A stretch of 64,000 nt of DNA from Sphaerotilus microaerophilus (GTDB taxonomy: Bacteria > Pseudomonadota > Gammaproteobacteria > Burkholderiales > Burkholderiaceae_C), in the NCBI RefSeq assembly GCF_023734135.1, contig NZ_AP025730.1:3100001-3164000 (forward strand), written 5' to 3'. A program made the position numbers and the translations under genes. Positions 41,903 to 53,177 of the stretch are shown piece by piece. Below the pieces are notes generated by a model that was not told the origin of the DNA, ran no database searches, and was given only the letters and a program-made list of their open reading frames with translations. Position 1 is the first letter of the stretch; each line of letters starts with the position of its first letter.

Positions 41903-41956
41903 GACAGGACGTTCAGTATCCGGTGCCCAGGCGGCCGGGTGGCCGTGCGGCGGGCA

Positions 41957-41986
41957 GAAAAAAAGGCCGAACGGGTGTCGGCCTTT
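41957..41986 (-). terminator. Rho-independent terminator/attenuator between rplT and pheS
   Basis: Perfect 9-bp stem AAAGGCCGA/TCGGCCTTT with loop and a run of U on the minus strand (complement of the A-run at 41958-41965). It lies 55-84 bases before the pheS ATG, inside what is otherwise one operon, so it must be conditional or partial. Confidence 0.75.
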
Positions 41987-41996
41987 CCAGGTCGCC

Positions 41997-42018
41997 AAGG
42001 GCTGGCATGCCAGCCCTT
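41997..42018. repeat. 22-bp perfect palindrome just after rplT
   Basis: Half-site AAGGGCTGGCA followed directly by its reverse complement. It begins 14 bases after the rplT stop and precedes the terminator hairpin by 11 bases. It could be an mRNA 3'-end hairpin or an operator. Confidence 0.6.
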
Positions 42019-42031
42019 CACGACAAGTCGC

Positions 42032-42388
42032 TCAAGCGAATTGGGCCTTCACCTTGTCCACGATGCTGCCGAAGGCAGCGGGATCGTTGACGGCCAGGTC
42101 GGCCAGCACCTTGCGGTCCACTTCGATCTTGGCCTTCTTCAGGCCGGCCATGAAGCGGCTGTAGGTGACTCCGAGCGCACGGCTGGCGGCGTTGATACGT
42201 GCGATCCACAGGCGGCGGAACTCACGCTTCTTGGCACGACGGTCACGGTACGCATACTGACCCGCCTTCATCACCGCCTGCTTGGCGATGCGATAGACGT
42301 TCTTGCGACGACCCCGGTAGCCCTTGGCGAGCTTCAGGATCTTCTTGTGACGGGCATGGGCGGTAACACCACGTTTGACGCGAGGCAT
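42032..42388 (-). CDS. rplT: 50S ribosomal protein L20
   Basis: Assembly protein of the large ribosomal subunit, 118 residues, basic. [30 protein letters not shown] and the C-terminal globular [24 protein letters not shown] are typical. In E. coli L20 represses translation of rpmI-rplT by binding its mRNA; the same gene order here makes this likely, though I did not identify the pseudoknot. Gap of 27 bp from rpmI. Confidence 0.98.
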   Translation of the reverse strand: MPRVKRGVTAHARHKKILKLAKGYRGRRKNVYRIAKQAVMKAGQYAYRDRRAKKREFRRLWIARINAASRALGVTYSRFMAGLKKAKIEVDRKVLADLAVNDPAAFGSIVDKVKAQFA

Positions 42389-42415
42389 GTATTGACTCCT
42401 TCAGGTCGTGGTGAA

Positions 42416-42619
42416 TCAGAGACCGGCGAACGGCAGCATTTGCGCAATGTGACCCATGTTGGTCTCATGCACATTCACTGCACCACGCAGGTGACGCTTG
42501 TTCTTGGTGGTCTTCTTCGTCAGGATGTGACGCTTGAAGGCCTGACCGCGCTTGACGGTGCCACCAGGACGCACGCGAAAGCGCTTCTTGGCGCTGCTCT
42601 TGGTCTTCATCTTGGGCAT
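42416..42619 (-). CDS. rpmI: 50S ribosomal protein L35
   Basis: Small basic ribosomal protein, 67 residues: [40 protein letters not shown]. Start at 42619 is fixed by AAAGGAG about seven bases upstream; an in-frame extension upstream is not real. A 144-bp gap lies between it and infC, and it is the usual place for L20-dependent control of the rpmI-rplT mRNA. Confidence 0.97.
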   Translation of the reverse strand: MPKMKTKSSAKKRFRVRPGGTVKRGQAFKRHILTKKTTKNKRHLRGAVNVHETNMGHIAQMLPFAGL

Positions 42620-42763
42620 GACTGCTCCTTTTGCTTGTTCCCGTGCGGCGCCGCGAAACTGATCGCGATCTTGGGAGCCGACGGGCACCGGGCGACAGCA
42701 GCGACCAAACCGCTGCCACCTCGTCCTTGCTTCAAGCCCGGTTCAAACCGGACTCGACGACAT

Positions 42764-43312
42764 TCACTTCTTCCTCTTCGGACCCAGCACCATGATCATC
42801 TGGCGCCCTTCGAGCTTGGGCATGTGCTCGACCAGCGACACATCCGCCAGCTCGTCGCGGATGCGCTCCAGCAGGCGCATGCCGATGTCCTGGTGCGTGA
42901 TCTCGCGGCCGCGGAAGCGCAGAGTGACCTTGCCCTTGTCGCCTTCTTCCAGGAAACGACGCAGGTTGCGCATCTTGATGTTGTAGTCGCCTTCGTCCGT
43001 ACCGGGACGGAACTTGACTTCCTTCACATCAATGACGTGCTGCTTGGCCTTGGCCTCAGCCGCCTTCTTCTGCTCCTGGTACTTGAACTTGCCGTAGTCC
43101 ATCAGGCGGCAGACCGGCGGCTGTGCGGTCGGCGCAATCTCCACGAGGTCCACGTCATGCTCTGCCGACAGGCGCAGGGCCTCCTGGATGCTGACGATGC
43201 CGAGCGGCTCGTTCTCTGGCCCGTTGAGTCGCACCTCGGGCGCAAGGATCTCGCGGTTCAGGCGGTGCTTGCGCTCGGCGTTGGGCGTACGGCGATCAAG
43301 AAAGGTAGCGAT
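42764..43312 (-). CDS. infC: Translation initiation factor IF-3, ATC start
   Basis: Prevents 30S-50S joining and proofreads start-codon selection. 182 residues from an ATC start at 43312: (M)[18 protein letters not shown] then [26 protein letters not shown], the IF3-N domain, and the C-terminal domain [44 protein letters not shown]. The first ATG in frame is only at 43234 and would delete the conserved N-terminus, while GGAGGA sits eight bases before the ATC. Rare AUU/AUC starts are known for infC and let IF-3 repress its own translation. It lies 80 bp after thrS. Confidence 0.95.
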   Translation of the reverse strand: MATFLDRRTPNAERKHRLNREILAPEVRLNGPENEPLGIVSIQEALRLSAEHDVDLVEIAPTAQPPVCRLMDYGKFKYQEQKKAAEAKAKQHVIDVKEVKFRPGTDEGDYNIKMRNLRRFLEEGDKGKVTLRFRGREITHQDIGMRLLERIRDELADVSLVEHMPKLEGRQMIMVLGPKRKK

Positions 43313-43392
43313 GGTCTGAGTCCTCCAGGGCCTGGGGCCCCACGATCAATGCAGCGCGCCAGAACAAAGAGCAACAGACCACCGACCAACCC

Positions 43393-45306
43393 TCAACGGG
43401 TCAACTCGGCAGCAAGCTTCTGGGAGAAGGCCTCCAGGGCCATCACTCCGAGGTCCTGATTGCCCCGGGCGCGCACGGCGACGGTTCCAGCCGCCTTTTC
43501 CTTGTCACCGACAACGAGCAGGTACGGAACCTTCTGCAACGAATGCTCTCGTATTTTATACGTGATCTTTTCGTTGCGCAAATCGACGGCCACCCTAAGT
43601 CCTTGTTTTTGCAGCGCTTTGGCCACATCCTGGACGTAGTCGGCTTGGCCGTCGGTGATATTGAGGAGCACCACCTGCGTCGGAGCCAGCCACAGGGGCA
43701 GGGCGCCAGCGTGTTCCTCGATCAGGATGCCGATGAAACGCTCCAGGCTGCCCAGGATGGCCCGGTGCAGCATCACCGGGTGCTGGCGCTCGCCGGACTC
43801 GGCGACAAACTCGGCCCCAAGCCGCTCAGGCAGCGAGAAGTCGACCTGGATCGTGCCGCACTGCCAGTGGCGGCCGAGCGCATCCTTCAGCGTGTACTCG
43901 ATCTTGGGGCCGTAGAAGGCCCCCTCGCCCGGGGAGATCTCGAACTCGCAGCCGGAGTTGCGCAGGCTGGCGATCAGCGCCGCCTCTGCTTTGTCCCAGA
44001 GGTCATCGGAACCGATGCGCTTTTCGGGCCGCGTGGCGACCTTGTAGAGGATCTCGGTGAAGCCGAAGTCGGCGTAGACGTTCTTCAACAGGGTGGTGAA
44101 GGCATCGCACTCCGGCAGGATCTGGTCTTCGGTGCAGAAGATGTGGCCATCGTCCTGCGTGAAGCCGCGCACCCGCATGATGCCGTGCAGGCCGCCGGTG
44201 GGCTCGTTGCGGTGGCAGGCGCCGAACTCGCCGTAGCGCAGCGGCAGGTCGCGGTAGCTCTTGATGCCCTGCTTGTAGATCAGGATGTGGCCGGGGCAGT
44301 TCATCGGCTTGAGCGCGTAGTCGCGCTTTTCCGATTCCGTGGTGAACATGTTCTCCCGGTACTTGTCCCAGTGGCCGGTCTTTTCCCACAGGCCCTTGTC
44401 GAGGATCTGGGGCCCCTTGACCTCCTGGTAGCCGTTGTCGCGGTACACGCGGCGCATGTACTGCTCGACCTCCTGCCAGATCGCCCAGCCCTTGGGGTGC
44501 CAGAACACCGTGCCGGGCGAGTGCTCGTCCAGGTGGAACAGGTCGAGTTCGCGCCCGAGCTTGCGGTGGTCGCGCTTCTCGGCCTCCTCGAGCATCGTCA
44601 GGTACTTCTGCAGGTCGTCCTTGGTCGCCCAGGCGGTGCCGTAGACGCGCTGCAGCATCTCGTTGCGGTGGTCGCCGCGCCAGTAGGCGCCGGCCACCTT
44701 CATCAGCTTGAAGAACTTCAGCTTGCCCGTGGACGGCACGTGCGGGCCGCGGCAGAGGTCGGTGAACTTGCCTTCGGCGTAGAGCGAGACGTCCTGGTCG
44801 GCCGGGATGCCCTCAATGATCTCGGCCTTGTAGGCCTCGCCGATGGACTTGAAGTAGGCCACCGCCTCGTCGCGCGGCAGCACGCTACGCACCACCGGCT
44901 CATCCTTGGCTGCGAGTTCGCCCATCTTTTTCTCGATGGCCACCAGGTCCTCGGGCGTGAAGGGGCGCTTGTACGAGAAGTCGTAGTAGAAGCCGTGCTC
45001 GATGGTCGGGCCGATCGTCACCTGCGCGTCCGGGAACAACTCCTTCACCGCATAGGCCAGCAGGTGGGCGGTGGAGTGGCGGATGACGTCCAGGCCATCG
45101 GCGTCCTTGGCCGTGACGATGGCCAGCGCCGTGTCGGCCTCGATGCGGTGGCTCAGGTCGACCAGCCGGGCCGATTCACCGGTGCCGATGCGTCCCGCCA
45201 GGGCGGCCTTGGCAAGGCCGGCACCGATGGAAGCCGCAACGTCTCCCACCGTCAGCGGAGCGTCGAACTCCCGACGCGAACCGTCGGGCAACTGGATGGA
45301 AATCAT
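43393..45306 (-). CDS. thrS: Threonyl-tRNA synthetase
   Basis: Class II synthetase charging tRNA-Thr, with a separate editing domain for mischarged Ser. 637 residues: N-terminal TGS ([28 protein letters not shown]), editing domain (about 65-225, with [34 protein letters not shown] split across the N2 site HxxxH), catalytic core with zinc ligands (Cys in [10 protein letters not shown], His in later motifs) and C-terminal anticodon-binding domain ([17 protein letters not shown]). A leader region upstream carries a Thr-rich leader peptide and a terminator (separate entries), suggesting attenuation control of the operon it heads. Confidence 0.97.
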   Translation of the reverse strand: MISIQLPDGSRREFDAPLTVGDVAASIGAGLAKAALAGRIGTGESARLVDLSHRIEADTALAIVTAKDADGLDVIRHSTAHLLAYAVKELFPDAQVTIGPTIEHGFYYDFSYKRPFTPEDLVAIEKKMGELAAKDEPVVRSVLPRDEAVAYFKSIGEAYKAEIIEGIPADQDVSLYAEGKFTDLCRGPHVPSTGKLKFFKLMKVAGAYWRGDHRNEMLQRVYGTAWATKDDLQKYLTMLEEAEKRDHRKLGRELDLFHLDEHSPGTVFWHPKGWAIWQEVEQYMRRVYRDNGYQEVKGPQILDKGLWEKTGHWDKYRENMFTTESEKRDYALKPMNCPGHILIYKQGIKSYRDLPLRYGEFGACHRNEPTGGLHGIMRVRGFTQDDGHIFCTEDQILPECDAFTTLLKNVYADFGFTEILYKVATRPEKRIGSDDLWDKAEAALIASLRNSGCEFEISPGEGAFYGPKIEYTLKDALGRHWQCGTIQVDFSLPERLGAEFVAESGERQHPVMLHRAILGSLERFIGILIEEHAGALPLWLAPTQVVLLNITDGQADYVQDVAKALQKQGLRVAVDLRNEKITYKIREHSLQKVPYLLVVGDKEKAAGTVAVRARGNQDLGVMALEAFSQKLAAELTR

Positions 45307-45356
45307 GGAGTGCCCTCTCTCGGCGGCCCTGCGCGAACCGCTCTTGGCGACATGAA

Positions 45357-45383
45357 AAAAGCGCGGTGGGTCGCCGCGCTTTT
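45357..45383 (-). promoter_or_regulatory. Terminator of the putative thrS attenuator
   Basis: Minus strand stem AAAAGCGCGG / CCGCGCTTTT (10 bp, perfect) with a 7-base loop and six U, 51 bases before the thrS ATG. Its 5' arm and loop contain GCGGCGAC (45370-45377), which can instead pair with GTCGGCCGC (45413-45421, one bulged base) immediately after the leader stop codon. That alternative pairing would disrupt the terminator. Confidence 0.7.
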
Positions 45384-45424
45384 CTCAGGGGGAGGATGAA
45401 CGTGCGAGAACGGCGGCCGACCGA

Positions 45425-45475
45425 CTAGACCTCGGTGGAGGCAGTGAAGGAGGCGGTGCTCGTTCGCGGTGTCAT
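45425..45475 (-). CDS. Threonine-rich leader peptide upstream of thrS
   Basis: A 16-codon ORF encoding MTPRTSTASFTASTEV: five Thr codons (ACA, ACG, ACC, ACT, ACC) and three Ser among 16 residues. AAAGG precedes the ATG by about 10 bases, and TAAAAT (minus strand, 45520-45525) could be the promoter -10. The stop codon TAG lies directly before the antiterminator arm (45413-45421), and the terminator hairpin follows 41 bases later, the geometry of a classical leader-peptide attenuator: a ribosome reaching the stop masks the arm and the terminator forms; stalling at Thr codons leaves the arm free. No homologue recognised. This is an inference from layout. Confidence 0.6.
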   Translation of the reverse strand: MTPRTSTASFTASTEV

Positions 45476-45540
45476 AACCGACTTGCCTTTCTCGCTCTTG
45501 CTCGTTGATCGAATCCCACATTTTAGTGGCTCCGAGAACG

Positions 45541-45563
45541 GAAAACCCGGCCGAGGCCGGGCT
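45541..45563 (-). terminator. Terminator downstream of aceA
   Basis: Minus strand GCCC GGC-type stem (CCCGGC/GCCGGG, loop CGAG) followed by TTTTCC. It is 76 bases past the aceA stop and just upstream of the presumed thrS promoter, separating the two units. Confidence 0.65.
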
Positions 45564-45638
45564 TTCGACTCAGGTCGCAGCCAAAACGCCGCTACTGGAG
45601 TGGATCGGCCGCCCGATCGGGCGGCGATCGCAGGTCGA

Positions 45639-46955
45639 TCAGTGGAACTGCTCTTCTTCGGTCGAGCCGGTCAGGGCCTTCACCGAAGACGAACCGCCCT
45701 GGATCACGGTGGTCACGTCGTCGAAGTAGCCGGCGCCGACTTCCTGCTGGTGCGACACGAAGGTGTAGCCCTGTTCGCGGGCCTGGAACTCGGGCTCCTG
45801 CACCATGTTGACGTAGTGCTTCATGCCTTCGCCGCGGGCGTAGGCGTGGGCGAACTGGAACGTGTTGTACCAGTTGATGTGGATGCCGGCCAGGGTGATG
45901 AACTGGTACTTGTAGCCCAGCGCGCTCAGCTCTTCCTGGAACGCAGCGATCTGGCTGTCGTTCAGGTTCTTGCGCCAGTTGAACGACGGCGAGCAGTTGT
46001 AGCTCAGCAGCTTGCCCGGGCACGAAGCGTGGACCGCCTGGGCGAACTCACGGGCGAAGCCGATGTCGGGCACGCCGGTTTCGCACCACACCAGGTCGGC
46101 GTAGGGCGCGTAGGCCACGCCGCGGCTGATGGCCTGCTCCAGGCCGTTCTTGACGCGGTAGAAGCCTTCCTGGGTGCGCTCGCCGGTGACGAACGGGCGA
46201 TCGTTCTCGTCGCAGTCGCTGGTCAGCAGGTTGGCGGCTTCGGCGTCGGTGCGAGCCAGCACGATGGTCGGCACGCCCATGACGTCGGCAGCGAAACGAG
46301 CAGCGATCAGCTTCTCGACGGCCTCGCGGGTCGGCACCAGCACCTTGCCACCCATGTGGCCGCACTTCTTCACCGCGGCCAGCTGGTCTTCGAAGTGAAC
46401 GCCGGCGGCACCCGCGGCGATCATGTTCTTCATCAGTTCGAAGGCGTTCAGCACGCCGCCGAAACCGGCTTCCGCGTCAGCGACGATCGGCAGGAAGTAG
46501 TCGATGAAGCCTTCGTCGCCGGGGTTGACGCCACGGCTCCACTGAATCTCGTCAGCGCGCTTGAAGGTATTGTTGATGCGGCGCACCATCGTCGGCACCG
46601 AGTCGTAGGCGTACAGCGACTGGTCCGGATACATCGTCTCGGAGGTGTTGCCGTCTGCGGCGACCTGCCAGCCCGACAGGTACACGGCTTCCAGACCGGC
46701 CTTGGCCTGCTGCATCGCCTGACCGGCGGTGATCGCGCCGAAGGCGTTGACGTAGCCCTTCTTGGCGCCGCCGTTGACCTTGTCCCACAGCTTGCGGGCG
46801 CCTTCCTGGGCCAGCGTGTACTCGGGCTGCATGCTGCCGCGCAGGCGCACGACGTCGGCCGCGCTATAGCCACGCTTCACCAGCTTCCAGCGGGGGTTCT
46901 CGGCCCAGTCCTTTTCGAGGGCGGCGATCTGTTGTTCGCGGGTCAGTTTCGTCAT
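45639..46955 (-). CDS. aceA: Isocitrate lyase
   Basis: First enzyme of the glyoxylate shunt, splitting isocitrate into glyoxylate and succinate for growth on acetate, fatty acids or PHB-derived acetyl-CoA. 438 residues, the short bacterial form. The catalytic loop [11 protein letters not shown] has Cys198; other family marks are [40 protein letters not shown] and [20 protein letters not shown] precedes the ATG at 46955. Malate synthase is not in the window. The promoter region contains a 24-bp palindrome and TTGCAA-type elements. Confidence 0.97.
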   Translation of the reverse strand: MTKLTREQQIAALEKDWAENPRWKLVKRGYSAADVVRLRGSMQPEYTLAQEGARKLWDKVNGGAKKGYVNAFGAITAGQAMQQAKAGLEAVYLSGWQVAADGNTSETMYPDQSLYAYDSVPTMVRRINNTFKRADEIQWSRGVNPGDEGFIDYFLPIVADAEAGFGGVLNAFELMKNMIAAGAAGVHFEDQLAAVKKCGHMGGKVLVPTREAVEKLIAARFAADVMGVPTIVLARTDAEAANLLTSDCDENDRPFVTGERTQEGFYRVKNGLEQAISRGVAYAPYADLVWCETGVPDIGFAREFAQAVHASCPGKLLSYNCSPSFNWRKNLNDSQIAAFQEELSALGYKYQFITLAGIHINWYNTFQFAHAYARGEGMKHYVNMVQEPEFQAREQGYTFVSHQQEVGAGYFDDVTTVIQGGSSSVKALTGSTEEEQFH

Positions 46956-47034
46956 GAAGCTCTCCGGTCTGCTGAAGTGATTGAAGGGATGTCGATGGGG
47001 TCAACTGTAGCGGTCCGAAGCAGCGACGAGAAGA

Positions 47035-47058
47035 CTTATGTCTTATATAAGACATAAG
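47035..47058. promoter_or_regulatory. 24-bp perfect palindrome upstream of aceA
   Basis: Half-site CTTATGTCTTAT followed by its exact reverse complement, centred 91 bases before the aceA ATG. The TATATAA centre is AT-rich against a GC-rich genome. Symmetry and size suit a dimeric regulator such as a GntR-family protein; which one is not known from this window. Confidence 0.65.
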
Positions 47059-47093
47059 ATTGAAATCAATGAAATCAACGACTTGCAACGCAT

Positions 47094-47110
47094 TTTTTGC
47101 GATGCAAAAA
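47094..47110. promoter_or_regulatory. TTTTTGC-GAT-GCAAAAA inverted repeat and TTGCAA in the aceA-fabI gap
   Basis: Seven-base perfect arms around GAT, with a separate TTGCAA at 47083-47088 and a small palindrome GAAATG-T-CATTTC at 47169-47181. TTGCAA-type sites are known near glyoxylate-shunt genes (RamB-like regulators), so this may be a second operator. The rest of the 490-bp region 46956-47445 holds no gene I can support; its 47034-47200 part is markedly AT-rich. Confidence 0.4.
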
Positions 47111-47445
47111 GCGCTTTCCCACGATGAAAAATTTTGCGGCATTGCAGCAACAGCAAATCTCACCATGTGAAATGTCATTTCGTCTAAGTGGAAACCCTGT
47201 CATGACCGGGCATCATGGCGCGGGCTTTGCTTGGAGTTGGCGGCGGGCGTACTGCTTGATCCTGCGCAAGGCCACCGCCGTTGGGCGGTGAGCGGCCACG
47301 CTGCAGCGCTCAACAGAGGCCCGCTGGAGGCCGATGAACTCCGTCATACGAGTGCCCGATCCGCTCCGTAAGCTGCGGCCGCTGGTGCATCCATAGGCAA
47401 AACCTGGAGGGGCGCGGGGCCCCTTTCAACCCAACAAGGAATCAC

Positions 47446-48228
47446 ATGTCTGCTCTGAATGGAACTGGAACGCTGAAAGGGATGAAGGCCCTGGTGGTGG
47501 GGGTGGCCAACGACCAATCGATCGCCTGGGGCTGCGCCAAGGCGTTTCGAGATGCGGGCGCCGAGGTGGCACTGACTTACCTGAACGACAGGGCGCGGCC
47601 CCACGTGGCGCCGCTGGCCGAGGCGCTGCAGGCGCCGATCTTCCTGCCGCTGGACGTGGTGGACGACAGCCAGGTCGAGGCGCTGTTCCAGGCCGTCGAG
47701 CGGCAGTGGGGGCGCCTGGACATCCTGCTGCACTCGATTGCCTTTTGTCCGAAAGCCGACCTGCATGGCCGCGTGGTGGACTGCTCGCGTGAGGGCTTTG
47801 CCCAGGCGATGGACATCTCCGTGCATTCCTACATGCGCCTGGTGCGCCGTGCCGAGCCGCTGATGGCCAGCGGCGGTACCTGCATGACAGTGACCTTCTA
47901 CGGCTCGACCCGCGTGATCGACCGCTACAACGTGATGGGGCCGGTCAAGGCGGCGCTGGAAGCGGCCACCCGGGAGATGGCCTGCGAGCTCGGGCCGCAG
48001 GGCATCCGGGTGCACGCGCTGTCACCGGGGCCACTGAAGACCCGCGCGGCGTCGGGCATCGCCGACTTCGACGAGCTGCTGCGCAGCGCCGCCGAGCGGG
48101 CACCGACGCACCAGCTGGCGACCATCGAGGACGTCGGCGCCTACGCCGCCTTCCTGGCCTCGCCTGCAGCACGCAATGTCACCGGCACGATCCCGATGAT
48201 CGACGGCGGCTATCACATCACCGGTTGA
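47446..48228 (+). CDS. fabI: Enoyl-[acyl-carrier-protein] reductase (FabI family)
   Basis: NADH-dependent reduction of trans-2-enoyl-ACP, last step of each fatty-acid elongation cycle. 260 residues, SDR fold with the FabI-type cofactor motif GVANDQSIAWGCAKAF instead of the classical TGxxxGIG; LDVVDDSQVEALFQ, LHSIAFCP and the active site FYGSTRVIDRYNVMGPVKAALEA with Tyr152, Tyr161 and Lys168. The spacing between the two Tyr is one residue shorter than in E. coli FabI. AAGGA precedes the ATG at 47446. It is monocistronic as far as seen, so it may be a second FabI paralogue rather than the main one. Confidence 0.85.
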   Translation: MSALNGTGTLKGMKALVVGVANDQSIAWGCAKAFRDAGAEVALTYLNDRARPHVAPLAEALQAPIFLPLDVVDDSQVEALFQAVERQWGRLDILLHSIAFCPKADLHGRVVDCSREGFAQAMDISVHSYMRLVRRAEPLMASGGTCMTVTFYGSTRVIDRYNVMGPVKAALEAATREMACELGPQGIRVHALSPGPLKTRAASGIADFDELLRSAAERAPTHQLATIEDVGAYAAFLASPAARNVTGTIPMIDGGYHITG

Positions 48229-48247
48229 AGGTGGCCGCCTCGGCCGA

Positions 48248-48550
48248 TCAGTTTGCCGCTGGCGCCTGGGCCAGTGCCTGGGTCATCGCCTCGGCCAGCG
48301 GGGTGGTCGGCCGGCCGATCAGGGTGCTGAGTTGGCGGCTGTCATCGAACAGCCCGCCCCGGGCCGCGCCAGCGCCGGAATCGGCCAACAACGCCGCCAG
48401 CCCGGCGGCTTTCAAGGCGGCCTCGAACTCGGCCAGAGTGTAGGCGTCGTCGCCGGCCAGCTCGTAGACCTGCTGGCTGGGAGCGGGCTGGGTCAGCACG
48501 GCTGCCGTGGCGGCGGCGTAGTCGGCCCGGCCGGCTGAGGTTGGTGCGGC
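48248..48550 (-). pseudogene. Decayed C-terminal fragment of an NAD(P)H:quinone oxidoreductase (QorB/NmrA-like)
   Basis: The minus-strand frame reads SAGRADYAAATAAVLTQ, QVYELAGDDAYTLAEFEAALKAAGLA, DSGAGAARGGLFDDSRQLSTLIGRPTTPLAEAM, which is the C-terminal third of QorB-type atypical SDRs. About 190 N-terminal residues are missing, and between YTLAEFE and AALKAAGL an internal stretch of about 30-35 residues present in intact relatives is absent. The fragment ends against the DUF2322 stop codon with no start or ribosome site of its own. I read it as a gene remnant. Confidence 0.65.
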
Positions 48551-48554
48551 TGAG

Positions 48555-48875
48555 TCATGCAGCGGGCTGCAGTTCCACGGTGTGCGCCGCCTGGCCTTCC
48601 GCCCAAGCGATCAGACGATCGATGTTCGGGTGCTTGCCCGGGTGGGCCAGCGCGTCGGCGGTGTGCTCGGCGTAGAGCGCCAGGCCCTCGCGGGCGGCCG
48701 CGGGCGTGATGACCCCGCCGTGGCGCTGCGCGAGCGCGTGGTAGACCTTGAGCGAGCCGGCCTGGCCGGGCTTGTTCTCGATCGTGGCGATCAGCTCCCC
48801 GGCCGCATCGCGCAGTCGCAGCGAGGCCAGGTGGGTGACGGCGGGCAGGGTCTGGAGGGTGTCGGCGAAGTTCAT
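48555..48875 (-). CDS. DUF2322 family protein
   Basis: Small soluble protein of unknown function, 106 residues, start ATG at 48875 (MNFADTLQTLPAVTHLASLRL). The family pattern GSLKVYHALAQRHGGVITPAAAREGLALYAEHTADALAHPGKHPNIDRL is well kept. It stands divergent from the DUF427 gene. A longer in-frame start at 48917 exists but lacks family support. Confidence 0.85.
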   Translation of the reverse strand: MNFADTLQTLPAVTHLASLRLRDAAGELIATIENKPGQAGSLKVYHALAQRHGGVITPAAAREGLALYAEHTADALAHPGKHPNIDRLIAWAEGQAAHTVELQPAA

Positions 48876-48996
48876 GGGGCAGCGCAGCGAAAAACTCGGG
48901 ATTCTCGCCGCGGCCAACGCCTGCCGGCGGGCGAGCGCCGGGGCGCTACGATCCCGGCGTCTGCACCGGCCCCATCCACCTCACTGGAAACCCCGC

Positions 48997-49278
48997 ATGA
49001 AAGCCATCTGGAACGGCGTCACCGTCGCCGAGAGCGACGACACCCTGCTCGTCGAGGGCGAGCACTACTTCCCGGCCGCCTCGGTGCGCGCCGACTGCCT
49101 GCTCACCAGCAACCGGCGTTCGATGGACTCGGCCCGCGGCGAGTGCCGCTATCACAATCTCTTCGTCAACGGCGACGTGCTCAACGACGCCGTCTGGTAC
49201 TACCCGGAACCCTATGAGGGCGCGGCCGACCTGAAGGGCCGCATGGCGTTCATCCGCGGCGTGCGCATCGAGGAGTGA
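48997..49278 (+). CDS. DUF427 domain-containing protein
   Basis: Small (93 residues) soluble protein of unknown role. The DUF427 fold is plain: MKAIWNGVTVAESDDTLLVEGEHYFPAASV, CRYHNLFVNGDVLNDAVWYYPEPYEGAADLKGRMAFIRGV. Its ATG at 48997 follows a weak upstream region with no good Shine-Dalgarno. No operon partner; 222 bp before the YgiQ-type gene. Confidence 0.88.
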   Translation: MKAIWNGVTVAESDDTLLVEGEHYFPAASVRADCLLTSNRRSMDSARGECRYHNLFVNGDVLNDAVWYYPEPYEGAADLKGRMAFIRGVRIEE

Positions 49279-49500
49279 ACCTCACGCAGTGAGCCGGGTC
49301 GACCCAGGGGCATCGACCCGCCCGGTATCATGCGCAGCCCGGCCCGCCAGGGCACCGCGTCGCCGCTGCCAGGAGGCCGCGGTTCTGGCGCTCACCACGT
49401 CCCTGGGTGGGTTTCCCCCACGGAACCGCCCGTTTCGTTTCTGGGGCATCGTTCGCCCTTCGTCTCCTGCCCGACGCCTCCCTTCGGAGGCGGCATCGCC

Positions 49501-51915
<2,415 letters not shown>

Positions 51916-51923
51916 GGCCCGAG

Positions 51924-53126
51924 TCAGGCCCCCCAGCGCCGCCCGCGCGCCATCAGCAGGACCAGCAGCGCCATGCCGGCCACCGACACCCCGGCGGTGA
52001 GCAACAGCGCGCCGCGGTAGCTGCCGCTGGCCTGGGCCATCTGGCCGGCCAGGGCGGGGGCCAGCACCTGGGCGACGCCGTAGCTCAGCGTCAGCCGGGC
52101 CATCGCCTTGGCCGGATTGGCAGGAAAGGCGCGCCCCACCAGCGCCAGCGTCAGGCTGACGATGCCGATGAAGCTGGCGCCGTACAGCAGCGCGGCGAGC
52201 AGGAACCAGGCCGGCGTGTCGCTGAAGGCCGGCAGCAGCACCGACAGCGTCTGCGCACCGAAGGCCCAGAGCAGCGCTGGCAGGTCGCCGATGCGCCGGG
52301 CGATGCGGTCCCAGGCCAGCACGGCAGGCACCGCGGCCAGGCCCACCATCACCCAGGCCAGGCCGCCGGTGTGCGCCAGCGCGCTCTGCCTGGCGGCAAT
52401 GGCCACCGTGAAGGTGGCACTGATCACGAAGCCGAAGCCGGCGCAGAAGTACATCGCCAGCATCAGCCGCATCCAGGTGACCGGTGGTGGAGCCGGTGTG
52501 GCAGCTCCGGCACTTGCCGCTGGCGCCGCGCCCGAGGTCGGCGCCGCCGGAGGGGGCACCCAGGCCCAGGCCGGCCAAGCCAGCAGCAGGCCCAGCGCGG
52601 CAAAAACCTGCCACTGCGCCGCCCAGCCCAGGCTCAGCCGGTTCAGTGCCATCACCACCAGGCCGGAGACGACGATGCCGAAGCCGATGCCGCTGAAGTG
52701 GATGCCCAGCTCGGCGCGGTGGCCGTGGCGCATCAGCCAGTTCAGCACCAGCCCGGAGGCCAGCAGCATGCCGGCGGCCGAGCTCAGCCCGGCGACGTAG
52801 CGCAGCGCGGCCCAGGTCGCCAGGTCCTGCGTCTGGGCCATCCACAGGGTGCTCACCAGCGCCAGCAGCACCCCGGCCCGGTAGAGCTTGAACTTCAGCT
52901 GCAGCGATGACAGCGAGGCGGCCAGCAGCGCGCCGCTCATGTAGCCCAGGTAGTTGGCGGTGGCCAGCCAGCCGCCGGCGGCGTCGCTCAGGCCGGCCTG
53001 GGCCTGCATCAGCGGCAGCAGGGGGGTGTAGGCGAAGCGGGCGATGCCGATGGTCAGCACCAGCGTGCAGATGCCGCCGAGCATGACCTGCCAGGGGCGC
53101 AGGGCAGGAGGGGAAGTGGGATGCAT
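51924..53126 (-). CDS. YbfB/YjiJ family MFS transporter
   Basis: Inner-membrane permease of the major facilitator superfamily, 400 residues with about 12 hydrophobic helices. GIARFAYTPLLPLMQAQAGLSDAAGGWLATANYLGYMSGAL is the YbfB/YjiJ signature. A Pro/Ala-rich cytoplasmic linker (about 195-225) divides the two halves. Substrate unknown. Its 5' end overlaps the intergenic side of the divergent decarboxylase gene with 51 bp between the start codons. Confidence 0.88.
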   Translation of the reverse strand: MHPTSPPALRPWQVMLGGICTLVLTIGIARFAYTPLLPLMQAQAGLSDAAGGWLATANYLGYMSGALLAASLSSLQLKFKLYRAGVLLALVSTLWMAQTQDLATWAALRYVAGLSSAAGMLLASGLVLNWLMRHGHRAELGIHFSGIGFGIVVSGLVVMALNRLSLGWAAQWQVFAALGLLLAWPAWAWVPPPAAPTSGAAPAASAGAATPAPPPVTWMRLMLAMYFCAGFGFVISATFTVAIAARQSALAHTGGLAWVMVGLAAVPAVLAWDRIARRIGDLPALLWAFGAQTLSVLLPAFSDTPAWFLLAALLYGASFIGIVSLTLALVGRAFPANPAKAMARLTLSYGVAQVLAPALAGQMAQASGSYRGALLLTAGVSVAGMALLVLLMARGRRWGA

Positions 53127-53177
53127 CGCGCCAAGTTAGCATCGTTTGCCTTCCCCGACCGTCCTGCTGGAGACGCC

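Noticed and set aside
41903..42010. A Phe-rich leader peptide (pheM-like) for pheST
   Set aside because: The only candidate reading frames run through the terminator hairpin or directly into pheS, and the Phe codons come from the U-run.
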